From Salvelinus alpinus (Eukaryota; Chordata; Actinopteri; Salmoniformes; Salmonidae): a stretch of DNA of 64,000 bases. The position numbers and the translations under genes were made by a program. The stretch spans positions 37,092,430 to 37,156,429 of the forward strand of contig NC_092094.1 of assembly GCF_045679555.1 (NCBI RefSeq), in the 5' to 3' direction. How positions within the stretch are numbered: position 1 is the stretch's first letter; the number at the start of each line of letters is the position of its first letter. Shown one piece after another: positions 34,841-44,840 of the stretch. Under the pieces are notes generated by a model. That model saw nothing but the letters and a program-made list of their open reading frames with translations, was not told the DNA's origin and did not search any database.

Positions 34841-35295
34841 TGTCACGATCGTCAATGGGAGAGAGAGAGGACCAAGGCGCAGCGTGTGGAAAATACATCT
34901 TCTCTTTATTATAAGAAGGACAACGAAACAAAACAACAAACAGACGAACGTGAAGCTATCAAAGCCTAGGCGCAAACATGCAACATAGACACAGACATAG
35001 ACAATTACCCACAAATGCATGATGCCTATGGCTGCCTTAAATATGGCTCCCAATCAGAGACAAATGAAAGAAATCTGTCTCTGATTGAGAACCACTCAGG
35101 CAACCATAGACATACATAGAAACATACACTCGACCATAGACATACCTAGAAACATTCACTCACCACAAACCCATACACTAAACCCAACACCCCCTTTACC
35201 ATATAACCACCCAAAACACAAACATTCCCCATGTCACACCCTGACCTAACTAAAATAATAAAGAAAACAAAGAATACTAAGGCCAGGGCGTGACA
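34841..35295 (-). repeat. 5' LTR of the non-autonomous element
   Basis: 455 bp, nearly identical to 32845-33299. On the minus strand the sequence after it (GAATTACCCACCAAAC) should contain the primer-binding site, but I could not match it to a tRNA. Confidence 0.92.
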
Positions 35296-35300
35296 CCACC

Positions 35301-36021
35301 TCTGAATTTTTTTTCAACCTATCTGTGGTGAGTTTGTACAGCCTATCCCGACTCCCCGTGAACGCCGCTTACCACCCCCAGAGCAATATTCGGGGAATCG
35401 TGGTACCTGCCGGGGTTTTCTTTCTCAATGATCGCTTATTTTTGAGCTACAGCCAACTTCGTTTTCTTCAGACTGATCGAAGAAAGTGTATATAATTACG
35501 CTAATGTAGGGAAGGGCGCTCGCCTGGGCTACGGCAGTTTGGGAACAACAATATGCCATTTGCGGTCATTTGGAGGAATTTATGGCAGAGGTGAGAAGTT
35601 TGAGTTGCCGGTATCCGGGTGAAATGCGGCCTGCAAACTGCTTGACTTACGTCAAAACTCTCGTAGTGTGGCAGACTACGCGGTGGACTTTCACATGTTG
35701 GCCGCCAAGAGTGCCTGGAATCCGGAGTCTCTTTTTGATACATTTCTGCACGGATTATCTGAGGAGGTAAAGGATGAGCTAGCTGCTCGGGAACTGCCGG
35801 TGGACCTCAACTCTCTTATCGCCTTAACGATTAAAATTGAAGGACGCCTAAGGGAAAGCAAGAGTGAGAGGAGGTCTGGTCTCGGGCACACTCGTGCACC
35901 CGATATGGCGCGTTCACCTCCTATGGAATCCGGAAGTTTCCAAAGGCAGCTCTTCCGAGAGCAGTCGAAGTCACCCGAGATCTCTCGTGAATCAACGACG
36001 GGTGAGTTGGATACTCCTTAG
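35301..36021 (+). pseudogene. gypsy gag, capsid-like segment
   Basis: The continuation of gag after the inserted element. Frame 35668-36021 encodes MADYAVDFHMLAAKSAWNPE, LFDTFLHGLSEEVKDELAAR and LIALTIKIEGRLRE, matching Ty3/gypsy capsid C-terminal regions. A stop at 36019 and frame changes near 35640 separate it from the neighbouring frames. Confidence 0.75.
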
Positions 36022-36024
36022 CCT

Positions 36025-36896
36025 ATGCAGTTGGGAAGAACTAGGCTATCAGTTTGGGAGCGATCACGGAGGATGAATAGTAACTGTTGTCTGTACTGTG
36101 GAGGGGCAGGACATTTTATAGCTACCTGCCCTATTAGGAAACCCCTGTCTCTAGTGGGTACCAGTACTATGGTGAGTCAGACTGGGAGTTCCCTAATTCC
36201 CATCACCCGCACACCCCTTATTGCTCTTGTGCTGTGGGGAGACCAATCTAAGTCTCTCCGAGTGCTCATTGACTCTGGGGCTGATGAAAGTTTTATGGAT
36301 GCCACTATTGCATCGGAGCTTGGTATTCCCACTCAGCCTCTCTCTGTTCCCATGGATGCTAAGACACTGGACGGCCGCTCTATAGGGGAAGTCACTCATA
36401 GTACTGTGCCGTTAAATTACAGGTTTCTGGTAATATACAGTTCATCCTCATTGCATCTCCCCATGTTCCGGTTGTGTTGGGATTTTCCTGGCTCCAAAAA
36501 CACAATCCTGTGATTGACTGGACCACAAGCTCCATCCTGGGTTGGAGTCCTTTTTGCCATTCCCACTGCCTTCAAGCAGCCCAGTCTTCCCCATGTCGTC
36601 CTCCTCAGGATGTTAGCAGGACTGTGGATGTCTCTGCTATTCCTACTGAATACCATGACCTCCTGGAAGTGTTCAGTAAGGCATGTGCTACTTCCCTTCC
36701 TCCGCACCGTCCTTATGATTGTGCCATTGACCTTCTCCCAGGCACTACACCACCTCGGGGCCGGCTGTATTCTCTGTCCGGACCAGAGACCAAAGCTATG
36801 GAGGAGTACATAGAGGAGTCTCCGTCCTTCTGCATATCCTGCCGGCGCAGGGTTTTTCTTTGTGGAGAAGAAGGACAAGACCCTTTTTTAAATTAA
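36025..36896 (+). pseudogene. gypsy nucleocapsid, protease and start of reverse transcriptase
   Basis: Residues 22-35 of the 36025 frame form a CX2CX4HX4C zinc knuckle (36088-36129). At 36271 RVLIDSGADESFMD carries the aspartic protease triad (DSGAD). A frameshift near 36475 moves into the 36474 frame with [14 protein letters not shown] and then [20 protein letters not shown], the conserved entry to the gypsy reverse transcriptase. The sequence stops at 36890 at the LINE tail, before any catalytic YxDD motif. Confidence 0.85.
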
Positions 36897-37268
36897 TTTT
36901 TTATTTGCCTTTATTTAACCAGGTAGGCTAGTTGAGAACAAGTTATCATTTGCAACTGCGACCTGGCCAAGATAAAGCAAAGCAGTTCGACACATACAAC
37001 AACACATAGTTACACATGGAATAAACAAACATACAATCAATAATACAGTAGAAAAATCTATATACAGCATGTGCAAATGAGGTAGGATAAGAGAGGTAAG
37101 GCAATAAATAGGCCATGGTGGCAAAGTAATTACAATAGCAATTAAATCCTGGAATGGTAGGATGTGCAGAAGATGAATGTGCAAGTTGAGATAATGGGGT
37201 GCAAAGGAGCAAGATAAATAAATACAGTACGGGGATAGTGTAGATTGGATGGGCTATTTACAGATGAG

Positions 37269-37869
37269 CTATGTATAGGTACAGTGATCTGTGAGCTCCT
37301 CTGACAGCTGGTGCTTAAAGCTAGTGAGGGAGGTAAGAGTCTCCAGCTTCAGAGATTTTTGCAGTTCGTTCCAGTCATTGGCAGCAGAGAACTGGAAGGA
37401 GAGGCGGCCAAAGGAGAAATTGGCTTTGGGGGTGACAAGTGAGACATACCTGCTGGAACACGTGCTACAGGTGGGTGCTGCTATGGTGACCAGTGAGCTG
37501 AGATAAGGAGGGGCTTTACCTAGCAGAGACTTGTAGATGACCTGGAGCCAGTGGGTTTGGCGACGAGTATGAAGCGAGGGCCAGCCAACGAGAGCGTACA
37601 GGTCGCAGTGGTGGGTAGTATATGGGTCTTTGGTGAAAAAGCGGATGGCACTGTGATAGACTGCATCCAATTTGTTGAGTAGAGTGTTGGAGGCTATTTT
37701 GTAAATGGCATCGCCGAAGTCGAGGATCGGTAGGATGGTCAGTTTTACGAGGGTATGTTTGGCAGCATGAGTGAAGGATGCTTTGTTGCGAAATAGGTTT
37801 AATTTTGTATTGGAGATGCTTAATGTGAGTCTGAAAGGAGAGTTTACAGTCTAACCAGGCACCTAGGTA
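37269..37869 (-). pseudogene. LINE reverse transcriptase, C-terminal part
   Basis: Frame 37670-37269 encodes LDAVYHSAIRFFTKDPYTTH-type sequence through FSAANDWNELQKSLKLETLT to the ORF end. Upstream of 37670 the frame is shifted and a segment present in the other copy (after FRNK) is partly missing. The 5' part resumes across the Tc1 at 39489. Confidence 0.75.
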
Positions 37870-39486
37870 CAGTGGGGAGAACAAGTATTTGATACACTGC
37901 CGATTTTGCAGGTTTTCCTACTTACAAAGCATGTAGAGGTCTGTAATTTTTATCATAGGTACACTTCAACTGTGAGAGACGGAATCTAAAACAAAAATCC
38001 AGAAAATCACATTGTATGATTTTTAAGTAATTCATTTGCATTTTATTGCATGACATAAGTATTTGATCACCTACCAACCAGTAAGAATTCCGGCTCTCAC
38101 AGACCTGTTAGTTTTTCTTTAAGAAGCCCTCCTGTTCTCCACTCATTACCTGTATTAACTGCACCTGTTTGAACTCGTTACCTGTATAAAAGACACCTGT
38201 CCACACACTCAATCAAACAGACTCCAACCTCTCCACAATGGCCAAGACCAGAGAGCTGTGTAAGGACATCAAGGATAAAATTGTAGACCTGCACAAGGCT
38301 GGGATGGGCTACAGGACAATAGGCAAGCAGCTTGGTGAGAAGGCAACAACTGTTGGCGCAATTATTAGAAAATAGAAGAAAATAGAAGAAGTTCAAGATG
38401 ATGGTCAATCACCCTCGGTCTGGGGCTCCATGCAAGCTCTCACCTCGTGGGGCATCAATGATCATGAGGAAGGTGAGGGATCAGCCCAGAACTACACGGC
38501 AGGACCTGGTCAATGACCTGAAGAGAGCTGGGACCACAGTCTCAAAGAAAACCATTAGTAACACACTACGCCGTCATGGATTAAAATCCTGCAGCGCACA
38601 CAAGGTCCCCCTGCTCAAGCAGGCGCATGTCCAGGCCCGTCTGAAGTTTGCCAATGACCATCTGGATGATCCAGAGGAGGAATGGGAGAAGGTCATGTGG
38701 TCTGATGAGACAAAAATAGAGCTTTTTGGTCTAAACTCCACTCGCCGTGTTTGGAGGAAGAAGAAGGATGAGTACAACCCCAAGAACACCATCCCAACCG
38801 TGAAGCATGGAGGTGGAAACATCATTCTTTGGGGATGCTTTTCTGCAAAGGGGACAGGACGACTGCACCGTATTGAGGGGAGGATGGATGGGGCCATGTA
38901 TTGCGAGATCTTAGCCAACAACCTCCTTCCCTCAGTAAGAGCATTGATGATGGGTCGTGGCTGGGTCTTCCAGCATGACAACGACCCGAAACACACAGCC
39001 AGGGCAACTAAGGAGTGGCTCCGTAAGAAGTATCTCAAGGTCCTGGAGTGGCCTAGCCAGTCTCCAGACCTGAACCCAATAGAAAATCTTTGGAGGGAGC
39101 TGAAAGTCCGTATTGCCCAGCGACAGCCCCGAAACCTGAAGGATCTGGAGAAGGTCTGTATGGAGGAGTGGGCCAAAATCCCTGCTGCAGTGTGTGCAAA
39201 CCTGGTCAAGAACTACAGGAAACGTATGATCTCTGTAATTGCAAACAAAGGATTCAGTACCAAATATTAAGTTCTGCTTTTCTGATGTATCAAATACTTA
39301 TGTCTTGCAATAAAATGCTAATTAATTACTTAAAAATCATACAATGTGATTTTCGGGATTTTTGTTTTAGATTCCGTCTCTCACAGTTGAAGTGTACCTA
39401 TGATAAAAATTACAGACCTCTACATGCTTTGTAAGTAGGAAAACCTGCAAAATCGGCAGTGTATCAAATACTTGTTCTCCCCACTG
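37870..39486 (+). mobile_element. complete Tc1-like transposon
   Basis: 1617 bp with long terminal inverted repeats of about 200 bp beginning CAGTGGGGAGAACAAGTATT and ending with its reverse complement. It is flanked by TA on both sides (37868-37869 and 39487-39488). Removing it restores the LINE sequence CCTAGGTATTTGTAG seen intact at 23.03 kb, so this is the youngest layer of the stack. It contains one transposase gene, disabled near its start. Confidence 0.96.
38238..39270 (+). pseudogene. Tc1-type DD34E transposase, disabled near the N-terminus
   Basis: It starts [20 protein letters not shown] and is open for 45 codons to TAG at 38373-38375, where the family has Trp (TGG). Directly after is a 10-bp tandem duplication (38371-38390, AATAGAAGAA twice) that shifts the frame. 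From 38398 a 290-codon frame runs uninterrupted to the stop at 39268. It holds the second helix-turn-helix and the catalytic triad: Asp in [13 protein letters not shown], Asp in [12 protein letters not shown] and Glu in [11 protein letters not shown], with 34 residues between the last two. The catalytic domain is therefore intact, but the first DNA-binding helices are severed. A stop plus one short duplication are the only lesions seen. Confidence 0.93.
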
Positions 39487-39488
39487 TA

Positions 39489-40743
39489 TTTGTAGTTGTC
39501 CACATATTCTAAGTCAGAGCCGTCCAGAGTAGTGATGCTGGACGGGCGGGCAGGTGCGGGCAGCGATCGGTTGAAGAGCATGTATTTAGTTTTACTTGCA
39601 TTTAAGAGCAGTTGGAGGCCACGGACGGAGAGTTGTATGGCATTGAAGCTCATCTGGAGGTTAGTTAACACAGTGTCCAACGAAGGGCCAGAGGTATACA
39701 GAATGGTGTCGTCTGCGTAGCGGTGGATCAAAGAGTCACCAGCAGCGAGAGCTGTATACATTGATGTATACAGAGAAGAGAGTCGGCCCGAGAATTGAAC
39801 CCTGTGGCACCCCCATAGAGACTGCCAGAGGTCCGGACAACAGGCCCTCCGATTTGACATACTGAACTCTATCGGAGAAGTAGTTGGTGAACCTAGCAAG
39901 GCAATCATTTGAGAAACCAAGGCTGTTGAGTCTGCCAATAAGAATGTTGTGATTGACAGAGTCGAAAGCCTTAGCCAGGTCGATGAATACGGCTGCACAG
40001 TAATGTCTCTTATCGATGGCGGTTATGATATCGTTTAGGACCTTGAGCGTGGCTGAGGTGCACCCATGACCAGCTCTGAAACCAGATTGCATAGCGGAGA
40101 AGGTACGGTGAGATTCGAAATGGTCGGTAATCTGTTTGTTTACTTGGCTTTCAAAGACCTTAGAAAGGCAGGGTAGAATAGATAGTCTGTAGCAGTTTGG
40201 GTCTAGAGTGTCTCCCCCTTTTGAAGAGGGGGATGACCGCGGTAGCTTTCCAATCTATGGGAATCTCAGACGATACGAAAGAGAACTAGTAATAGGGGTT
40301 GCAATAATTTCGGCAGATAATTTTAGAAAGAGAGGGTCCAGATTGTCTAGCCCGGCTGATTTGTAGGGGTCCAGATTTTGCAGCTCTTTCAGAACATCAG
40401 CTATTTGGATGAAGGAGAAGTGGGGGAGGTTTGGGGGAGTTGCTGTGGGGAGCGCAGGGCTGTTGACCGGGGTAGGGGTAACCAGGTGGAAAGCATGGCC
40501 AGCCGTAGAAAAATGCTTATTGAAATTCTCAATTATTGTGGATTTATCGGTAGTGACAGTGTTTCCTAGCCTCAGTGCAGTGGGCAGCTGGGAGGAGGTG
40601 CTCTTATTCTCCATGGACTTTACAGTGTCCCAGAACTTTTTTGAGTTTGTATGACAGGATGCAAATTTCTGTTTGAAAAAGCTAGCCTTAGCTTTCCTAA
40701 CTGCCTGTGTATATTGGTTCCTAACTTCCCTAAAAAGTTGCAT
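39489..40743 (-). pseudogene. LINE reverse transcriptase, N-terminal part and linker
   Basis: Frames 40092-39736 (MQSGFRAGHGCTSATLKVLN, AAVFIDLAKAFDSVNHNILI, MGVPQGSILGPTLFSVYIN) and 39998-39420 (IHRYADDTILYTSG) together cover the catalytic region. A small insertion near 39760 shifts the frame just before YADD. 40743-40255 encodes the linker (QYTQAVRKAKASFFKQKFAS, KFWDTVKSMENKS). Catalytic YADD is present. Confidence 0.82.
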
Positions 40744-40944
40744 ATCGCGGGGGCTAGTCGATGCTAATGCAGAACGCCACAGGATGTTTTTGTGCTGTTC
40801 AAGGGCAGACAGGTCTGGAGTGAACCAAGGGCTATATCTATTCCTAGTTCAATTTTTTTGAATGAAGCATGCTTATTTAAGATGGTGAGGAAGGGACTTT
40901 TACAGAATAACCAGGCATCCTCTACTGACGGGATGAGGTCAATG

Positions 40945-41313
40945 TCATTCCAGGATACCCCGGGCCAGGTCAATTAGAAAGGCCTGTTCGCAGAAGTGTT
41001 TTAGGGAGTGTTTGACAGTGATGAGGGGTGGTAATTTGACCGCAGACCCATTACGGACGCAGGCAATGAGGCAGTGATTGCTGAGACCTTGGTTGAAAAC
41101 AGCAGAGGTGTATTTGGAGGGCGAGTTAGTTAGGATGATATCTATGAGAGTGCCCGTGTTTACGGATTTGGGGTTGTACCTGGTAGGTTCATTGATAATT
41201 TGTGTGAGATTGAGGACATCAAGCTTAGATTGTAGGATGGCCGGGGTGTTAAGCATGTCCCAGTTTAGGTCACCTAGCAGCACGAGCTCAGAAGATAGAT
41301 GGGGAGCAATCAA
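40945..41313 (-). pseudogene. LINE apurinic-type endonuclease segment
   Basis: The frame encodes SSELVLLGDLNWDMLNTPAI, QIINEPTRYN, SVNTGTLIDIILTN and GLSNHCLIACVRN. GDLNWD is the conserved Asp/Asn motif. The C-terminal catalytic SDH motif reads SNH here. Upstream endonuclease sequence (41590-41320) is readable only in pieces because of stops. Confidence 0.78.
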
Positions 41314-41603
41314 TTCACATATGGTGTCCAGGGCACAGCTGGGGCAGAGGGTGGTCTATAGCAAGCGGCAACAGTGAGAGACTTGTTTCTGGAAAGGTGA
41401 ATTTTTAGAAGTAGAAGCTCGAATTGTTTTGGTACAGACCTGGATAGTAAGATAGAACTCTGCAGGCTATCTCTGCAGTAGATTGCAACACCGCCCCCTT
41501 TGGCAGTTCTATCTTGGCGGAAAATGTTAAATGTCAGGGTTTTTGGTGGTTTTCCTAAGCCAGGATTCAGACACGGCTAAGACATCCGGGTTGGCAGAAT
41601 GTG

Positions 41604-41897
41604 CTAAAGCAGTGAATAAAACAAACGTAGGGAGTAGGGTTCTAATGTTAACAAGCATGTAACCAAGGCTGTTTTGGTTACAGAAGTCAACAAATGAGAC
41701 ACCTGGGGAGTAGGAGTGGAGCTAGGCACTGCAGGTCCTGGATTAACCTCTACATCACCAGAGGAACAGAGGAGAAGTAGGATAAGGGTACGGCTAAAGG
41801 CTATTAGAACTGGCCGTCTAGCACGTTCGAAACAGTTTGTAAAGGGAGCAGGTTTCTGGGCACGATAGCATAGATTCAAGGCATAATGTACAGACAA
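41604..41897 (-). CDS. LINE ORF N-terminus carrying a 2A-like motif
   Basis: 98-codon frame MSVHYALNLCYRAQKPAPF, then a leucine-rich stretch LILLLLCSSGDVEVNPGPAV, then PSSTPTPQVSHLL. The eight residues DVEVNPGP (41756-41733) match the canonical 2A consensus D[VI]ExNPGP, preceded by Gly and a hydrophobic run as in known 2A peptides. 2A sequences make the ribosome skip one peptide bond between the final Gly and Pro. They are known in some APE-type LINEs. Here cleavage would release a leader of about 54 residues. The frame then runs to a stop at 41604, before the endonuclease, so this copy is broken downstream. Confidence 0.75.
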   Translation of the reverse strand: MSVHYALNLCYRAQKPAPFTNCFERARRPVLIAFSRTLILLLLCSSGDVEVNPGPAVPSSTPTPQVSHLLTSVTKTALVTCLLTLEPYSLRLFYSLL

Positions 41898-42850
41898 AGG
41901 TATGGTAGGAAGGAAGAAAGTACATTGGCGGTAAACCTAGGCATTGAGTAATGAAGAGAGAGATATAGTTTCTAGAGACGTTTAAACCAGATGATGTCAT
42001 CGCATATGTGGGAGGTGGAACAACATGGTTGGTTAAGGCATATTGAGCAGGGCTATAGGCTCTACAGTGAAATAAGACAGTAACCAGGACAGTAATGGAC
42101 AAGGCATATTGATATTAGAGAGAGGCATGCGTAGCCAAGTGATCATATGGGTCCAGTGAGTGGTTTGGGCTGGCTGGGGACACGGCGATTCAGACAGTTA
42201 GCAGGCCAGTGCTAGCAAGCTAGCAGTTAGCAGGCCGGGGCTAGCAAGCTAGCATAAGGGCCTTAGAGGGACGTCGCGATGGGGGGAAAGTATTTTTTTT
42301 TTGCCTCCTCGTGCGGTGACGTCGATAGACCAGTTGTGGAATTAGTAGGGTTCCAAGTAGCAGAAGGGTCCAAGTCCAATTGGCAAAATGGGTATAGTGG
42401 TCCAAGAAACTGGCCGGTGGATCAGCTAACAGTCCAATATGCTATAGATAGCTAGCAGGCCGCGGTTAGCAGAATGGGCCTTCAGGGGACGTCACGCCTG
42501 AGGGGCCTGTTGGGATCCTCGGGCAGATTATGTCGGTATTCCAGTCGTGAAGGATCGGCGGGGTTCCGTGACCCGTACCGGCAGTAGAAGGGGTCCGGAT
42601 ATTGTAGCCGAGGAGTGGGCTTCAGAAGTAGCCCAAAAGCCCTAACCGGGAGATTGGTCTAGCATGGGCTAGCCCCAGGCTAGTTGGTGCTTGCTCCGGG
42701 ATGGGAACGTTAGCCAGGAGTAGTCAACCCGGGTTGCGGTTAGCTAGCTGCCATGATCCAGATGGAAGGGTTCAGAGTTTGCGATAGGAATCCAGGGATA
42801 TGGAGAGAAAAATAAGTCCGGTATGCTCTGGTTTGAAACGCGTTGTACAA

Positions 42851-42915
42851 CTTGTAAGTCGCTCTGGATAAGAGCGTCTGCTAAATGACTTAAATGTAAT
42901 GTAAATGTAAATGTA
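42851..42915 (+). repeat. L2/SINE-type tail inside the LINE 5' region
   Basis: TTGTAAGTCGCTCTGGATAA, then AGAGCGTCTGCTAAATGAC and a run of AAATGTA units. This is the 3' tail widespread in teleost L2 LINEs and their SINE partners (UnaL2/UnaSINE-like). The source head is not present. Confidence 0.6.
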
Positions 42916-43204
42916 CGAACTGGCAAGAGCTTTCCGATTTAAAGGTTAGCCGACTGATAGTTGATAGCTGGTAGTTAGCTAGCTAGCTTCAGTTGAGGTA
43001 ATCCAGTTCGGAGGTAAATAGAAATACTTTAGAAAAAAACAGATACACACCACATTGGGTGAAGCGGGTTGCAGGAGAGTATTTTGAAGTTGAGGTTTAG
43101 GAAATAGGAAAAATATTAAAAAGAATGCGAAGAAAAAGATATACATGGGACGAGACAAGACAAAGACAAAGACGTCTGACTGCTACGCCAGCGATCTTCC
43201 CAGA

Positions 43205-44700
43205 ACCAGAAGCTTCATCCCTGTGCCTTCCTATCCCATCGTCTCAATCCTGCTAAAAGGAACTACGATGTTGGCAACTGAGAACTCCTGGCGGTGAAGA
43301 TGGCGTTGGAGGAGTGGAGTCACTGGCTGGAAGGAGCAGAACAGCCATTCCTGGTCTGGACCAACCATAACTTGGAATATTTCCATTCAGCCAAGTGCCT
43401 CAACTCAAGGCAGGCCCGTGGGCCCTCCTGTTACCCAGATTCAACTACCATTTCCTACCGTCCTGGGTCTAAAAATGTGAAGACTTATGCTCTCTCCCGC
43501 CTATACAGTTCCTCTGCCACACCCTCGACTTCCAAAACCATTCTCCCTACCTCATGCATTGCTGCCACTGTGGATTGGGGTATTGAGAACCTGGTTCGCG
43601 AGGCAAAACGCTCCCAACTGAATGGGATCATTCCTCCAGGCTGACCTGTCATCCAGGGTCCAGTCGTACACTAGCCTTCCTTCGACAACGTTTATGGTGG
43701 CCCAAAATGGTCCCTGATGCCTTCATCACCACATGCACTGTGTGTGCTCAAAACAAGACTCCACGGCAAGCTCCTTCTGGCCTCCTGCAGCTACTACCGG
43801 TTCCTCATCGTCCCTGGTCTCATATATCTCTGGACTTTGTCACTGGGCTCCCTCCGTCTGATGGCAACACTGTCATTCTAACGGTAGTCGACCGGTTCTC
43901 CAAGGCCGCCCATTACATCCCTCTCCCCAAACTACCTTCTGCTAAGGAGACAGACCAGCATATGGTGCAGCATGTCTTCCGGATCCATGGACTCCCGGTA
44001 GACATGGTCTCCGATCGGGGTCCTCAGTTCTTGTCTCAGTTCTGCAAGGCATTCTGCACCCTTATTGGGTCGTCTGCCAGCCTGTCATTCCGGATTCCAT
44101 CCCCAAACTAACAGTCAGTCGGAGCGAGCCAACCAAGACCTGGAGACCACCTTAAGGTGCCTGGTCTCAACTAACCCCACTACCTGGAGCCGTCAACTGG
44201 TATGTGTGGAGTATGCCAGTTCTCTTCCCAATTCTGCCACTGGACTCTCCCCTTTCAAGTGCTCCATGGGGTATCAGCCTCCACTCTTCCCTGAACAAGA
44301 GCAGGCGGTCAGCATACCCTCGGCCCAGATGTTTGTCCGCCGCTGTTGACGTACCTGGAGAAGAGCCAGGGCAGCTATTCTCAAGACCAACTGCAGGTAT
44401 CGTCGACAAGCGGACCGGCGCCAGACCCCTGCTCCCCGCTACCGCATTGGGCAGAAGGTATGGCTTTCAACTCGGGATCTGCCCCTTCGGGGAGAGTCCC
44501 GCAAGCTGTCTCCCCGGTTCATTGGTCCTTTTCCCATCTCCGAAGTCCTAAGTTCCACTGCTGTCCGTCTTGTGTTACCAGGTACCCTCCGTATTCACCC
44601 TACCTTCCATGTGTCTAGGATTAAGCCTGTGTCTCACTGTCCTTTGTCTTCTGTCTCCAGGCCCATCCCTCCCCCCTGGGTTATTGGTAGCCAGCGTATA
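43205..44700 (+). pseudogene. gypsy RNase H and integrase region
   Basis: The first frame (43294-43644) encodes VKMALEEWSHWLEGAEQPFL and YRPGSKNVKTYALSRLY, the RNase H domain end. A stop after GIIPPG (43642) and a frameshift lead to 43707-44111 with CTVCAQNK of the integrase zinc finger, [11 protein letters not shown] (first catalytic Asp) and [12 protein letters not shown] (second). A stop at 44109 and shift to the 44065 frame give QSERANQDLET with the catalytic Glu. Further frames to about 44700 include [18 protein letters not shown]-like and FHVSRIKPV residues, typical of the integrase C-terminus with a chromodomain-like end. At least four lesions. Confidence 0.85.
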
Positions 44701-44840
44701 CGGTGAGACGCCTCCTGAAGGTTTGACCACGGGGCAGGGGTTCTTGAACCCGGCTTTCACCGCCAATTTCCACCGCCGACACCCCGGTCAGCCAGGTATG
44801 CGCCCAGGTAGGACGCCAGGTGTCGTCCCTGGGGGGGTAC

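Larger units (their letters stand above)
32845..35295 (-). mobile_element. complete non-autonomous LTR retrotransposon
   Basis: Two direct 455-bp LTRs (32845-33299 and 34841-35295) differ at about three positions by eye. CCACC precedes (32840-32844) and follows (35296-35300) the element as a target duplication. On the minus strand the LTRs start TGTCACGCCCTGGCC and end GACGATCGTGACA. The polypurine tract (CCTTTTGGGGGGGGTAC) lies just 5' of the downstream LTR. The 1.5-kb interior encodes a proline-rich repeat protein and no protease, reverse transcriptase or integrase. It lies within the gag region of the gypsy element, in the opposite orientation. Its enzymes must have come from another element. 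Confidence 0.9.
36890..43200 (-). mobile_element. RSg-1-like LINE, near full length, interrupted by a Tc1 transposon
   Basis: Minus-strand order from 5' to 3': long 5' UTR (about 43200-41900) with repeated GCTAGCAAGCTAGC-like words; N-terminal ORF with a 2A motif (41897-41604); endonuclease segment (41313-40945); linker (40743-40255); reverse transcriptase (40092-39490 and, beyond the Tc1, 37869-37269); 3' UTR; and the tail CTACCTGGTTAAATAAAGGC at 36910-36930. Several frameshifts and stops. The 3' half parallels the copy at 21970-23718. Inserted in, or associated with a deletion of, the gypsy pol gene. Confidence 0.88.

Noticed and set aside
38574-39209. 211-codon minus ORF
   Set aside because: Antisense shadow of the Tc1 transposase. 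The plus strand carries the DD34E motifs.
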